Shown here: positions 1-9,810 of the stretch, piece after piece
Layout: every line of letters starts with the position of its first letter
How positions within the stretch are numbered: the stretch's first letter is position 1
Assembly (NCBI GenBank): GCA_011522855.1
Contig: WTID01000007.1
Coordinates: 3,315 to 41,044 of the forward strand
Origin: Flavobacteriales bacterium
Lineage (GTDB): Bacteria > Bacteroidota > Bacteroidia > Flavobacteriales_D > Sanyastnellaceae
Reading direction: 5' to 3'
Length of the DNA stretch: 37,730 nucleotides
Notes under the pieces: generated by a model
Told to the model about the DNA's origin: nothing
What the model saw: only the letters and a program-made list of their open reading frames with translations
The model's database searches: none
Program-made: the position numbers and the translations under genes

Positions 1-217
1 TGCCTTCCCGCACGCCATCCACCATGCGGCCGCGGACGTGGAGCAGGCCATTCGAATGAAACTGTTGGATTTCGTGGCCGGCCACACCCTCCTCGAACCG
101 GTGCAATTCCTTGACCGTCCCATCGGACCAGGTCGAGACGACGGTTTCGGTTTCCGTGGAGGCACAGCCGAACAGAAGCAGGCCCGAGGCCAGAAGGAGG
201 GTCAGGATCGGCCTCAT
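1..217 (-). CDS. Partial small lipoprotein with MORN-2/YwqK-like segment (C-terminus runs off the left edge)
   Basis: Manual reverse-strand translation from ATG at 217: MRPILTLLLASGLLLFGCASTETETVVSTWSDGTVKELHRFEEGVAGHEIQQFHSNGLLHVRGRMVDGVREG...; lipobox LFGC; start overlaps upstream stop as ATGA. Not in ORF track because it has no stop in the window. Confidence 0.7.
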   Translation of the reverse strand, partial: MRPILTLLLASGLLLFGCASTETETVVSTWSDGTVKELHRFEEGVAGHEIQQFHSNGLLHVRGRMVDGVREG

Positions 218-1188
218 CGGTGGCGGGAGGTGGTGAATTCGACCAGGTCCGCGAGGGCGGCCCGGGCAGAAGACGCGGGAAGCGCGTCGAGCATCGCGAC
301 GGCCCGGTCACGGTATTCGGCCATTTTGGACTCGGCATACGCGATGCCCGGACCGGCCTGGATGTCCTCCAGGAGCCGCGCGGCGACTTCGGGCCGCTCC
401 GCGCTCCGCTTGATGTCCCGGATCATGCGCCGCCTCCCGCCCCCAGATTGTTGCTGGAGGGTGTGGATGAGCGGCAGGGTCATCTTCCGTTCCTTCAGGT
501 CGCCCCCCTTGGGCTTGCCGGTGGCACTCGTCGGCGCGAAGTCGAGCAGGTCGTCCTTGATCTGGAATGCGATGCCGACCGCTTCCCCGAAGGCGCGCAT
601 GTGCTCCACCTGGTCCTCGTCGGCTCCGGCGCTGGCCGCCCCGGCCGCGCAGCAGGCTGCGATGAGCGAGGCCGTCTTCCGCCGGATGATGTCGAAGTAG
701 ACCGGTTCGGTGATGTCCAGGCGGCGGGCCTTCTCAATCTGAAGCAATTCCCCCTCGCTCATCGATTCCACCGCGCGGGAGGTGATGCGGAGCAGGTCCA
801 CGGCGTCCCGTTCCATCGAAATGAGCAGTCCCCGGGAGAGCAGGTAGTCCCCGACGAGCACGGCGATCTTGGATTTCCAGAGGGCGTTGATGGAGAAGAA
901 CCCCCGACGGGTTTCCGCCCGGTCGACCACGTCGTCGTGCACGAGGGTGGCCGTGTGGAGCAGCTCGATGAGCGTGGCGGCCACGTGGCTGCGGTCGGTG
1001 GAGCCCCCGCAGGCCTGGGCCGTCAGGTAGACGAGCATCGGCCGCATCTGTTTGCCCCGGCTCTTGACGATGTACCGCGTGATGTGGTCGAGGAGCGGCA
1101 CGGAGGTGCGCATGGCCTCCTTGAAGTGCCCCTGGAATTCCCGCATCTCGCGGTCCACCGGTTGACGTATCGACGCGAGGTCGGCCAT
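214..1188 (-). CDS. Polyprenyl synthetase (trans-isoprenyl diphosphate synthase, octaprenyl/IspB type)
   Basis: GKQMRP, first Asp motif DDVVD, GDYLLSRG, second Asp motif DDLLD; start chosen at MADLASIRQPV by family length; ORF extends to 1266. Confidence 0.9.
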   Translation of the reverse strand: MADLASIRQPVDREMREFQGHFKEAMRTSVPLLDHITRYIVKSRGKQMRPMLVYLTAQACGGSTDRSHVAATLIELLHTATLVHDDVVDRAETRRGFFSINALWKSKIAVLVGDYLLSRGLLISMERDAVDLLRITSRAVESMSEGELLQIEKARRLDITEPVYFDIIRRKTASLIAACCAAGAASAGADEDQVEHMRAFGEAVGIAFQIKDDLLDFAPTSATGKPKGGDLKERKMTLPLIHTLQQQSGGGRRRMIRDIKRSAERPEVAARLLEDIQAGPGIAYAESKMAEYRDRAVAMLDALPASSARAALADLVEFTTSRHR

Positions 1189-1252
1189 GGCCGCGAAGGT
1201 ACCGTCCAGACCGTCCGGAATGCCGGGCGGGGTCACGGGTGTATTTTGCGGC

Positions 1253-2143
1253 ATGATCCTGTCCATGACCGGCTACGGAAAGGCCGAGGCGCACATCGGC
1301 GCGCGCAAGTACACGGTGGAGATCCGGTCGCTCAACGGCAAGGGCCTCGACCTGTCCGTCCGCATGCCGTCCCGGTTCCGTCCGCATGAGATGGATCTCC
1401 GCAAGCAAGTGGGCCAGGCCGTGGGCCGCGGCAAGTCCGATCTCCTCATCCATTTCGAATCCGACGCGTCCGACGTCCGCCATGAGGTCAACACCGGATT
1501 GGTGCAGCAGTATGTGGACCAATTGACGCCGCTGTTTGAGGTCAATGGCGTGCCGGCAAGCCATGTGGAGGGCCGGTTGCAGCAGTTCCAGTCGGCCCTG
1601 CGCTTTCCCGACGTGGTCAGTGCGACCAAGGACACCTTGGAGGAGGGCGAATGGGAAGCCCTGCGGGACCTCGTGTCGTCCGCATCGGAGCAATTCATCG
1701 CCTACCGGACCCAGGAAGGCGCCGTCCTCGAGGCGGATTTCCGCCAGCGGGTCGGTGCCATCGAGGCCCTGAGGGGTGAATTGAAACCTTTGCTCGAGGC
1801 GCGGTCCGAGCGGACCCGCTCCCGCCTCCGGGAACACCTCGAAGCGGATTTGCCCCGCGACCGGGTCGATGAGAACCGGTTCGAGCACGAGCTGATTTTC
1901 TACATGGAGAAACTCGATGTGACCGAGGAGCTCGTAAGGCTCGAAGCGAACTGCGCGTACTTCCTCGAGATGCTCGACGCGGATGCGGGCCAGGGCAAGA
2001 AGCTCGGCTTCATCGCCCAGGAGATCGGCCGCGAGATCAACACCCTCGGCAGCAAGTGTCAGGATGCGGGCATGCAGCGCCTTGTGGTCCAGATGAAGGA
2101 CGAGTTGGAGAAAATCAAGGAGCAGGTCCTGAACGCATTGTGA
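1253..2143 (+). CDS. yicC: YicC family protein (endoribonuclease YicC/YloC-like)
   Basis: N-terminus MILSMTGYGKAEAH; C-terminus REINTLGSKCQDAGMQRLVVQMKDELEKIKEQVLNAL is family-typical; located upstream of gmk. Confidence 0.93.
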   Translation: MILSMTGYGKAEAHIGARKYTVEIRSLNGKGLDLSVRMPSRFRPHEMDLRKQVGQAVGRGKSDLLIHFESDASDVRHEVNTGLVQQYVDQLTPLFEVNGVPASHVEGRLQQFQSALRFPDVVSATKDTLEEGEWEALRDLVSSASEQFIAYRTQEGAVLEADFRQRVGAIEALRGELKPLLEARSERTRSRLREHLEADLPRDRVDENRFEHELIFYMEKLDVTEELVRLEANCAYFLEMLDADAGQGKKLGFIAQEIGREINTLGSKCQDAGMQRLVVQMKDELEKIKEQVLNAL

Positions 2144-2748
2144 TGAACACCCACGGCACCTCCACTTCGCAGAGCAAGGCGATGGCCTTTTGCGCTCCAT
2201 CGGGCGCGGGAAAGACCACCCTGGTTCGTAGGCTGATGGCGGAGCGGTCCGACGTGGCCTTCAGCGTGAGTGCGACCAACCGGCCGCCGAGGGGGTCCGA
2301 ACGGGATGGTGTCGATTACCACTTCCTGTCCACCGAGTTGTTCCAGCAGCGGGTCGAATCCGGGGACTTCCTCGAATGGGAGGAGGTCTATGACGGCCGG
2401 TTCTACGGAACCCTTCGCGAAGCGGTCGATTCTGTGTGGCAATCCGGCAAGCACGTCGTGTTCGACGTGGATGTCGAAGGGGGCATCCGGCTCAAGGAGA
2501 TCCTGGGTGATCGGCTTCGGTCCGTTTTCGTGAGCCCCCCCTCTCTCGAGGTGCTGGAGGACCGGCTCCGAAACCGGGCGACGGACAGTGACTCCGAGAT
2601 CGAGCGCCGCCTCGCCAAGGCCGAGCGGGAGATGGGTCGGGCCAACCGGTTTGACGTGGTTTTGGTCAACGACGATCTGGAGACGGCCTGCGGAGACCTG
2701 TCGAGCCTGGCGGCGGAATTCCTCGGCCCGCAACGTGTGGAGGCATGA
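2143..2748 (+). CDS. gmk: Guanylate kinase
   Basis: P-loop APSGAGKTTL, SATNRPPRGSERDGVDYHFLS, DVDVEGGIRLK; start overlaps yicC stop. Confidence 0.95.
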   Translation: MNTHGTSTSQSKAMAFCAPSGAGKTTLVRRLMAERSDVAFSVSATNRPPRGSERDGVDYHFLSTELFQQRVESGDFLEWEEVYDGRFYGTLREAVDSVWQSGKHVVFDVDVEGGIRLKEILGDRLRSVFVSPPSLEVLEDRLRNRATDSDSEIERRLAKAEREMGRANRFDVVLVNDDLETACGDLSSLAAEFLGPQRVEA

Positions 2749-3353
2749 ACGTTGGACTGTACTTCGGGTCGTTCAATCCCATCCACACCGGGCACCTGAT
2801 CATTGCCCAGCACATGCTCACGCACCACGGCCTCGATGAGGTCCGCTTCGTGGTCACGCCCCACAATCCGATGAAGGCCGCCGCCGATCTGGCTCCGGAG
2901 GCCGACCGCTTGGAGATGGTGCGGCAGACGGTCGCGGACAACGCTCGGCTCCACGCCGAGGATGTGGAATTCGGCCTCCCCCGACCGAACTACACGGCCC
3001 ACACCATGGATTTTCTGGTCCGTCGGCACCCCGAGACGACGTTCCGCATCATCATCGGGGAGGACAACCTGCGGACCCTGCAGCAGTGGGCACGATGGAA
3101 GGAACTCGTGGACCGGTACGGATTTCTCGTCTACCCCCGCGCCCAGAGCGAGGAAGAGCCGGCCAGCGTGGAGGGGACGGTAAGCCCGGATGGAGAGCAC
3201 ATCGTGATGAGCCCCGCCCCCATCATCAGCATTTCGAGCACGTACCTCCGCTCGGCGCTGGCGAAGGGGGATTCGGCACGATACCTCTTGCCCGACGCGG
3301 CCGCGGATGTGATCCGGGAGCGCGGGCTATACGGCCACCCCGCAAACGATTGA
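2745..3353 (+). CDS. nadD: Nicotinate-nucleotide adenylyltransferase
   Basis: GSFNPIHTGHLIIAQ nucleotidyltransferase HxGH motif; C-terminal ISISSTYLRSAL; 4-nt overlap with gmk. Confidence 0.95.
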   Translation: MNVGLYFGSFNPIHTGHLIIAQHMLTHHGLDEVRFVVTPHNPMKAAADLAPEADRLEMVRQTVADNARLHAEDVEFGLPRPNYTAHTMDFLVRRHPETTFRIIIGEDNLRTLQQWARWKELVDRYGFLVYPRAQSEEEPASVEGTVSPDGEHIVMSPAPIISISSTYLRSALAKGDSARYLLPDAAADVIRERGLYGHPAND

Positions 3354-3386
3354 CCTCGAGTCAACGCTCTTCCTTGAGGGAGTGGG

Positions 3387-3950
3387 TCACGTGTTGTTGA
3401 AGGCGCTCATGGTGCGCTGCAGGCCGACGAAGGCGAAGCTGTGCATGAGCCCAACGACCTTGTCGAGCCGCTCCTCCATGGCGGCCTCCTCCTCAGCAGA
3501 GAACGAACCGAGCACATGGTCGACCTGCCGGCCCGGCCCGAACTCCGCCCCGACGCCGAAGCGAAGGCGGGGGTAAGCCGAACTCCCAAGCACGGATTGG
3601 ATGTCCTTGAGTCCGTTGTGCCCCCCATCGCTTCCCTTGCCTCGCAGGCGAAGGGTTCCGAAGGGCAGGTGGATGTCGTCGGTGACGACCAGCAGACGGT
3701 CGAGACCCAGTTTTTCAGCGTCCAGCCAATGCCGGACGGCTTTGCCGCTGAGGTTCATGAAGGTGGACGGCTTGAGAAGCACAAGCTGCCGGCCACGGTG
3801 CCGACAGCGCGCCACATCACCGAGCCGATCGGCCTTGAACTCGACTTCGCTCTTCCGGGCGAGGGCATCCAAGGCCATGAAGCCGATGTTGTGGCGCGTG
3901 CGGGCATACTCGGCCCCGGGATTCCCGAGGCCGACCAGCAGGTACTTCAT
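3387..3950 (-). CDS. pth: Peptidyl-tRNA hydrolase
   Basis: MKYLLVGLGNPGAEYARTRHNIGF, KPSTFMNLSG, GKGSDGGHNGLK. Confidence 0.96.
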   Translation of the reverse strand: MKYLLVGLGNPGAEYARTRHNIGFMALDALARKSEVEFKADRLGDVARCRHRGRQLVLLKPSTFMNLSGKAVRHWLDAEKLGLDRLLVVTDDIHLPFGTLRLRGKGSDGGHNGLKDIQSVLGSSAYPRLRFGVGAEFGPGRQVDHVLGSFSAEEEAAMEERLDKVVGLMHSFAFVGLQRTMSAFNNT

Positions 3951-3962
3951 GCAGGAGGGGGA

Positions 3963-4613
3963 TTACTCCTCGCCGCCGGCCGCCTCGGCACCAGCCTCAG
4001 CCCCTTCGGCCACCTCGGCACCTTCAGCGCCTTCAGCGCCTTCCTCCTCACCTGCAGCAGCAGACATGGCAGCACGGGTCCGACGGACGCCAAGGATCAC
4101 GGCAGAATCGTTCAGTGGAATCTGGCATCCATCAACACTCAATTCACCCACTCGGACGGAGTCGCCGATGTCGAGGTCGCTGATGTCCACCATCACGGTC
4201 TCGGGAATCTGTTCGGCCAGACCCACCACCGGAAGGCGGCGATAGACGACGTGGAGACGTCCACCGTTCCGGACCCCGACAGCGGCACCCTCGGTGCTGA
4301 CGGGCAGCTTGACGCGAATCGGCTTGTCCGGGAAGATCTGAAGCAGATCGATGTGGACGATGCGGTCCGTCACGGGGTGGAACTGGATGTCCTGGACGAC
4401 GCAATCGTGCGTCGTGCCACCGACTTCGAATTGGAAGCGGTACGTATCCGGCGTGAAGATCAGCTTGTTCAGCTGGACCTCGTTCACGTGGAAATGAACC
4501 TGCTCGGAGCCGCCGTAGAGCACACCGGGGACTTGTCCCTTGGCGCGCAGACCGGCTGCATCCTTCTTCCCTACGCCCTCGCGAGGAGAGCCGCTCAATG
4601 AAGCAGTTTTCAT
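3963..4613 (-). CDS. rplY: 50S ribosomal protein L25/general stress protein Ctc
   Basis: L25/Ctc-like N-domain, VPGVLYGG, long acidic Ala/Glu/Gly-rich tail; next to pth and prs. Confidence 0.92.
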   Translation of the reverse strand: MKTASLSGSPREGVGKKDAAGLRAKGQVPGVLYGGSEQVHFHVNEVQLNKLIFTPDTYRFQFEVGGTTHDCVVQDIQFHPVTDRIVHIDLLQIFPDKPIRVKLPVSTEGAAVGVRNGGRLHVVYRRLPVVGLAEQIPETVMVDISDLDIGDSVRVGELSVDGCQIPLNDSAVILGVRRTRAAMSAAAGEEEGAEGAEGAEVAEGAEAGAEAAGGEE

Positions 4614-4622
4614 GGTTGTGAT

Positions 4623-5567
4623 TTAGGTGATGAGAAAATGCGAACTGATGCTCTCGTTCTGGACCAGGCACCGGATGACGGTGGAGAACAGGTCCGAACA
4701 ACCGAGCACGGTGATCTTGTCGGTGGGCTTGTCGTCCCGCAGCGGAATGCTGTCGGTCACGACGAGCTCGGTGAGGGCGCTGTCCGCAATCCGCTCATAG
4801 GCGGGTCCGGAGAGCACGGGGTGGGTGCAGACGGCGCGCACACTTGCGGCACCGTGTTCCTTCATCAGGCCGGCGGCCTTGGTCAGCGTACCAGCGGTGT
4901 CGCAGATGTCGTCGACCAGGACCACATCCTTGCCTTCCACGTCGCCGATGACCCGCATGCTGGCGACCTGGTTGGCGACCTTCCGCTGCTTGTAGCAGAT
5001 GGCCATGTCCACGCCGAGGTACTTGGCAAAGGCGTTGGCCCGCTTCGTGCCACCCGTATCCGGTGTGGCAATCAGCAGGTTGTCCGTGTTCATCGCCTCG
5101 AGGTAGGGCAGGAAGACCGCCGAACCGTAGAGGTGGTCGACCGGAACCTCGAAGAAGCCCTGAATCTGATCGGCGTGCAGGTCCATGGTGATGACCCGGT
5201 CAACGCCGGCTGCGGTCAGCATGTTGGCGATGAGCTTGGCGCCGATGGCCACCCGGGGGGCGTCCTTCCGGTCCTGACGCGCAAATCCGAAGTAGGGGAT
5301 GACCGCCACGATGCGCTTGGCGGAGGCCCGCTTCGCCGCATCGATGAGCATCAACAGCTCCATCAGGTTGTCGGACGGCGGGAACGTGCTCTGCACGATG
5401 ACCACCTCCTTTCCGCGCACGGTCTCCTCGATGCTGACCCGGAATTCCCCGTCACTGAAGACGGTGTGCTTCACGTTGCAGAGGGGTTCTCCGTAGCCCA
5501 TGGCGATGCGGGAACCGAGGTCCTGAGACGCGGAACCGGCCAGAATGCGGATGGGGGAGTCGTGCAT
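4623..5567 (-). CDS. prs: Ribose-phosphate pyrophosphokinase
   Basis: FGFARQDRKDAPRVAIGAKLIANML, DLHADQIQGFF, VVLVDDICDTAGTL PRPP loop. Confidence 0.96.
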   Translation of the reverse strand: MHDSPIRILAGSASQDLGSRIAMGYGEPLCNVKHTVFSDGEFRVSIEETVRGKEVVIVQSTFPPSDNLMELLMLIDAAKRASAKRIVAVIPYFGFARQDRKDAPRVAIGAKLIANMLTAAGVDRVITMDLHADQIQGFFEVPVDHLYGSAVFLPYLEAMNTDNLLIATPDTGGTKRANAFAKYLGVDMAICYKQRKVANQVASMRVIGDVEGKDVVLVDDICDTAGTLTKAAGLMKEHGAASVRAVCTHPVLSGPAYERIADSALTELVVTDSIPLRDDKPTDKITVLGCSDLFSTVIRCLVQNESISSHFLIT

Positions 5568-5587
5568 GTGGGCTCGTTCGAGGGGGG

Positions 5588-5595
5588 CAAAGATA
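5588..5595 (-). promoter_or_regulatory. Candidate Bacteroidota -7 box TATCTTTG for prs
   Basis: Exact match to TAnnTTTG, about 21 nt before the prs ATG; no convincing -33 TTG located. Confidence 0.45.
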
Positions 5596-5637
5596 GTTCG
5601 GGGAGGGATGCCATGGACCCACTTGTAAGTTTACGGC

Positions 5638-6954
5638 ATGCAGCAGAGACGGACGACGATCCTGGTGGTGGGCATGGGGGGACTCCTCGTGGGCCTGCTC
5701 GCCCTGCAGTTCAGTTGGATTCGGGCGCTCGTGGAGGCCCGGAGTGCGTTGTTTGACGAGCAGGCCCGGACGGCGCTGGTCGAGGTCCAATCGGTGCTGG
5801 CGCTCAGTCCGGCCTCCTTTCCGGCTCCGCCTTCCCCGGGCCTCGCGCCGTCTTCCGGACCGAGGGCCGACAGCCTCGCGGTGGTGCGGGCGGAAGCGGC
5901 CGAGCAAAGGGAGCGGGCCATGGGGGTGGCCGACAGCCTGCTGCGTGCGGTGCTCGACAACCGCAACGTCGACTTCGAATTCCGTTCCGCCCTGCTCGAC
6001 CGCTATGGCCGTCCGGTCTTCCTGAGGGATGACGACGTCGACCTGCTCGACCGGTTCAAGGACGAGGGCTACCGGATTTCCGCGGGCGATGCCCGGGCCC
6101 TCCAGGAGGTCCAGCTCTACACGGTGCATTTCCCGGGCAAGAACCTCAAGCTGGCCGGGAACATGTGGATCGAGCTCACCGCCAACCTCGTCCTGATGAT
6201 CGTCCTGGTCTTCTTCACGGTCTATGCGACCAACGGACTGCGCAAGGCCGAGCGCTTGAACCGCCTGAAGAGCGACCTCATCAACAACATGACGCACGAG
6301 CTCAAGACCCCGATCTCCACGATTGGATTGGCGGGCGAGGCCCTGCTCGATCCGGCCATGGCGGCCGATGCGGACAACGTGCGGTACTACGTCCACCTGA
6401 TCCGGTCGGAGAACAAGCGTTTGGGCCAGCTCGTGGAGAACGTGCTTCGGGCGGCCATGCTCGACCAGGGCGAACTCGAGCTGTTCCGGCAGCGGGTCAA
6501 TTTCCATGACCTGCTCAAGGAAGTCCTGCGCAACCACGCCATCCACATCAAGAAGCAGGGCGGGGCGACCGCGAGCCAGCTGGCGGCGACGGACCCCATC
6601 ATCGACGGGGACCGCACCCACTTGATGAACGTCGTCTTCAACCTCGTGGACAATGCCATCAAGTACGGAGGGGAGTCCCCGCGCCTGACGGTGCGGTCGT
6701 GGAATGAGCCCGGCGCCCTGCACGTGGCCTTCACCGACAATGGCATCGGAATTTCCCGCGAACACATTGGCAAGGTTTTTGACAAGCTGTATCGTGTGCC
6801 CACCGGAAATGTCCACGACGTCAAGGGCTTCGGCCTCGGCTTGAGTTACGTGCATGCCGTCATGCAGCAACATGGAGCCGAAATCGACGTTGTGAGTGTA
6901 CCCGGGGAGGGCAGCACGTTCACACTGGTTTTTCCCCAATCGACGACCGCATGA
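5638..6954 (+). CDS. Membrane sensor histidine kinase
   Basis: Two hydrophobic segments, H-box MTHELKTPISTI, N-box NLVDNAIKYGG, DNGIGI, GFGLGLSYV. Confidence 0.93.
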   Translation: MQQRRTTILVVGMGGLLVGLLALQFSWIRALVEARSALFDEQARTALVEVQSVLALSPASFPAPPSPGLAPSSGPRADSLAVVRAEAAEQRERAMGVADSLLRAVLDNRNVDFEFRSALLDRYGRPVFLRDDDVDLLDRFKDEGYRISAGDARALQEVQLYTVHFPGKNLKLAGNMWIELTANLVLMIVLVFFTVYATNGLRKAERLNRLKSDLINNMTHELKTPISTIGLAGEALLDPAMAADADNVRYYVHLIRSENKRLGQLVENVLRAAMLDQGELELFRQRVNFHDLLKEVLRNHAIHIKKQGGATASQLAATDPIIDGDRTHLMNVVFNLVDNAIKYGGESPRLTVRSWNEPGALHVAFTDNGIGISREHIGKVFDKLYRVPTGNVHDVKGFGLGLSYVHAVMQQHGAEIDVVSVPGEGSTFTLVFPQSTTA

Positions 6955-7646
6955 AACAACAGCTCGACATCCTGCTTTGCGAGGACGATCCGAACCTCGG
7001 CAAGCTCCTATCCGATTTCCTCACCCGCAAGGGATACAACACCACCTGGGCCCAGGATGGGGCCGAGGGCGTGCGGAACTTCCGCGTCGGATCCTACGAC
7101 TTCGTCATCCTCGATGTGATGATGCCCGTCAAGGACGGATACCAGGTCGCCGAGGAGATCCGGGGCCTCAACCGCCACGTGCCCATCCTCTTCCTCACGG
7201 CCAAGAGCCAGCGGGAGGACACGCTCCAAGGCTTCAAGGTGGGCGCGGACGACTACATGACGAAGCCGTTCTCGATGGACGAACTGGAGGCCCGCATCGA
7301 GGCCATCCTGAGGCGGTCCGCCGCCCTGCCCGACACCGAGGACGAGGTGGGCGAGATGACGATTGGCTTGTACACCTACGACTACAACCGGCAGGAACTG
7401 CGCAACGGAGACGAGGCCCAGCGCCTGACCACCAAGGAAAACGAATTGCTCTTCCTCCTCGCCAAGGCCAAGAATGCCCTGCTCGAGCGGGAGTATGCGC
7501 TGAACGCCATCTGGGGCGACGCGAATTACTTCAACGGACGGAGCATGGATGTCTACATCGCCAAGCTGCGGAAGCACCTCAAGGCGGATTCACGGGTGGA
7601 GATCCTCAACGTCCACGGCAAGGGCTTCAAGCTCATCGCCGACTGA
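6951..7646 (+). CDS. OmpR-family response regulator (RprY-like)
   Basis: Receiver ILLCEDDPNLGKLL, FVILDVMMPVKDGYQ, LTAKSQREDTLQGFKVGADDY; C-terminal winged helix; ATGA overlap with the kinase. Confidence 0.93.
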   Translation: MKQQLDILLCEDDPNLGKLLSDFLTRKGYNTTWAQDGAEGVRNFRVGSYDFVILDVMMPVKDGYQVAEEIRGLNRHVPILFLTAKSQREDTLQGFKVGADDYMTKPFSMDELEARIEAILRRSAALPDTEDEVGEMTIGLYTYDYNRQELRNGDEAQRLTTKENELLFLLAKAKNALLEREYALNAIWGDANYFNGRSMDVYIAKLRKHLKADSRVEILNVHGKGFKLIAD

Positions 7647-7719
7647 CGGATTCCGGGTTGTCAGCGGGGCGCGGGGGACGCGTCGCAAGCCCTACCTTTC
7701 CTTTCCGTTTTTCGCCCCC

Positions 7720-9804
7720 ATGATCCCGAAGGATACCGTCGACGCCATCATGCAGGCCACCGTCATCGAAGAGGTGGTCGGTGAGTTCGTCCAGCTCAAG
7801 AAGAGCGGGACGAGCATGCGCGGGCTGAGTCCGTTCACCAACGAGAAGACACCGTCCTTCTACGTGGTCCCGGGCAAGGGCATCTTTAAGGATTTCAGCT
7901 CCGGAAAGGGGGGGAGCGCAGTGACCTTCCTGATGGAGCACGAGAAGCTCTCCTATCCGGAGGCGCTCCGTTGGCTCGCCAACAAATACGGCATCGAAGT
8001 CGAGGAGCGGCAGCTGACCGCCGAGGAGCAGGCCGAGCAGACCGAACGCGAAAGCCTCGCCAATCTGGCCACCTGGGCCCAGAAGTGGTTCCAGGAGCAG
8101 CTCCATGAGACCGGGGAGGGCAAGAGCGTCGGCCTGGGGTACTTCCGACAACGTGGCTTCGGCGATGCCACCCTGTCCGATTTTGCCATCGGCTACTGCC
8201 CGGACACCCCGTGGGGTGAGGACGGCGCCCTCGCCCAGGCGGCCCGGAAGGCCGGCTATCAGGAGAAGTGGCTGCTGTCGAGCGGGCTCTGCAAGAAGCG
8301 CGAGGACGGCACGCTCTACGATTTCTACCGCGGCCGGGTGATGTTCCCGATCCGGGACGTGACCGGCCGATTCATTGGCTTCGGCGGCCGGACGCTCAAA
8401 ACCGACAAGAAGGTCCCCAAATACGTCAACAGCCCCGAGAGCCCTCTCTACGACAAGTCGCGGGCACTCTACGGCATCCACCTCGCCCGCAATGCCATCG
8501 TCAAGGCGGACCGGGCCATCCTCGTCGAGGGCTACACCGATGTCATGGCGATGCGCCAGGCGGGCGTCGAGCAGGTGGTGGCCAGCTCGGGCACTGCCCT
8601 CACGGTCGAGCAGGTGCGCCTCCTGCGCCGGTTCAGCAAGAACATCACGATGCTCTTTGATGGGGACCCGGCCGGCCTGCGCGCGGCCATCCGTGGGGTG
8701 GACATCGTGCTGGGTGAGGGGCTCGATGTCAAGGTGGCCGTCCTGCCGGATGGTGAGGACCCCGATACGTTTGCCAAGCGGATGGGCCAGGAGGAGCTCA
8801 TGGCGTGGCTCGAGGAGAACAGCCAGGACTTCATCCGCTTCAAGATTGACCTGCTCGACGAAGAGGCCCAGGGCGATCCACTGAAGCGCACGGAGCTCGT
8901 GCGGAGCGTCGTCAAGAGCATCGCCGAGGTGCCCGACGAGCTGAAGCGCACGGTCTACGTTCAGGAAAGTGCCCGCCGGCTCGGAATGCAGGTCGATGAC
9001 CTGCTTTCGGAACTCGGCCGCCAGGCGCGGAACCTCCTGGAGAAGAAGGCCAAAGCGCCGCTGCCCTCGTTGGCACCGAAGACGGACGCTCCTTTCAGTG
9101 CTCCGCGGTTGATTGGCCGCGTGGGCCGCGGAGGTCGTGAGGTGGATTTGCTTCGCCTGCTTTTGCAGTACGGCCGCCATCACGTCACCGTGGAGGTGCC
9201 GCCCGAGGTCAAGCCGGAGTCGACCGAAGAGAACGGGGACGCACCTGAACCGACCACCGAAGCAGCGGATTCCGCGGAACCGGCCACGGTCGAGGTCACC
9301 TTGGCCGAGGTGCTCATCACCGAATTGGACAACATGGCCGTGGCCATCCGTCACCCCGTGGTGGACGGGGTGCTTCGGCATTTCCGCGAACAGATGGGCG
9401 ATGGCCACATTCCGGGCTTGGAGGATTTTGCCTCTTCCGAGACCGAGGTGGCCGAGCTGATGGCGGATCTCGCCATCTCGGAATTCGGGCTGAGTGAGAA
9501 CTGGACCAAGCGCCATGGCATCCGTCCAGAAACGGAAGAGCAGAACCTCAAGGAGGCCATGCGGGGCGCGTTGCTGCGGCTGATGCTCGACGAAGCCCAC
9601 TTCGAGGGCGCCCGCATCACGCGGCGGTTGGCGGAGATGGCGGAGGACCCCTCCACTTCGGAGAATCCACTGGAAGAGGAAAAGGACCTGCTTCGCCGGA
9701 AGATGTCGGTGTCGTCTCGGGTCTTCAAGATCTCCGAGCACTTCAAGACCGTCATCCTCAATCCGGCCAAGGAAGATGTGGCGTCGGCCGGTTCCCGGCC
9801 CTGA
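7720..9804 (+). CDS. dnaG: DNA primase DnaG, zinc-ligand-less N-terminal domain
   Basis: MIPKDTVDAIMQATVIEEVVGEFVQLKKSG, TOPRIM (AILVEGYTDVMAM, MLFDGDPAGLRA); N-terminal GLSPFTNEKTPSF...KDFSSGKGG. Confidence 0.94.
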   Translation: MIPKDTVDAIMQATVIEEVVGEFVQLKKSGTSMRGLSPFTNEKTPSFYVVPGKGIFKDFSSGKGGSAVTFLMEHEKLSYPEALRWLANKYGIEVEERQLTAEEQAEQTERESLANLATWAQKWFQEQLHETGEGKSVGLGYFRQRGFGDATLSDFAIGYCPDTPWGEDGALAQAARKAGYQEKWLLSSGLCKKREDGTLYDFYRGRVMFPIRDVTGRFIGFGGRTLKTDKKVPKYVNSPESPLYDKSRALYGIHLARNAIVKADRAILVEGYTDVMAMRQAGVEQVVASSGTALTVEQVRLLRRFSKNITMLFDGDPAGLRAAIRGVDIVLGEGLDVKVAVLPDGEDPDTFAKRMGQEELMAWLEENSQDFIRFKIDLLDEEAQGDPLKRTELVRSVVKSIAEVPDELKRTVYVQESARRLGMQVDDLLSELGRQARNLLEKKAKAPLPSLAPKTDAPFSAPRLIGRVGRGGREVDLLRLLLQYGRHHVTVEVPPEVKPESTEENGDAPEPTTEAADSAEPATVEVTLAEVLITELDNMAVAIRHPVVDGVLRHFREQMGDGHIPGLEDFASSETEVAELMADLAISEFGLSENWTKRHGIRPETEEQNLKEAMRGALLRLMLDEAHFEGARITRRLAEMAEDPSTSENPLEEEKDLLRRKMSVSSRVFKISEHFKTVILNPAKEDVASAGSRP

Positions 9805-9810
9805 TGCCGT

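Noticed and set aside
1252-1266. Overlapping divergent start codons (CATG) for polyprenyl synthetase and yicC
   Set aside because: Depends on the upstream start for the synthetase; family length favours the start near 1188, leaving a normal ~65-bp divergent gap.
734-2200. 488-aa minus-strand ORF over yicC/polyprenyl synthetase
   Set aside because: Overlaps strongly supported yicC; antisense/out-of-frame shadow.
3354-3386. Imperfect CCTCGAG...CTTGAGG hairpin between nadD and pth
   Set aside because: One mismatch in a 7-bp stem with a 12-nt loop and no T-tract; too weak to call.
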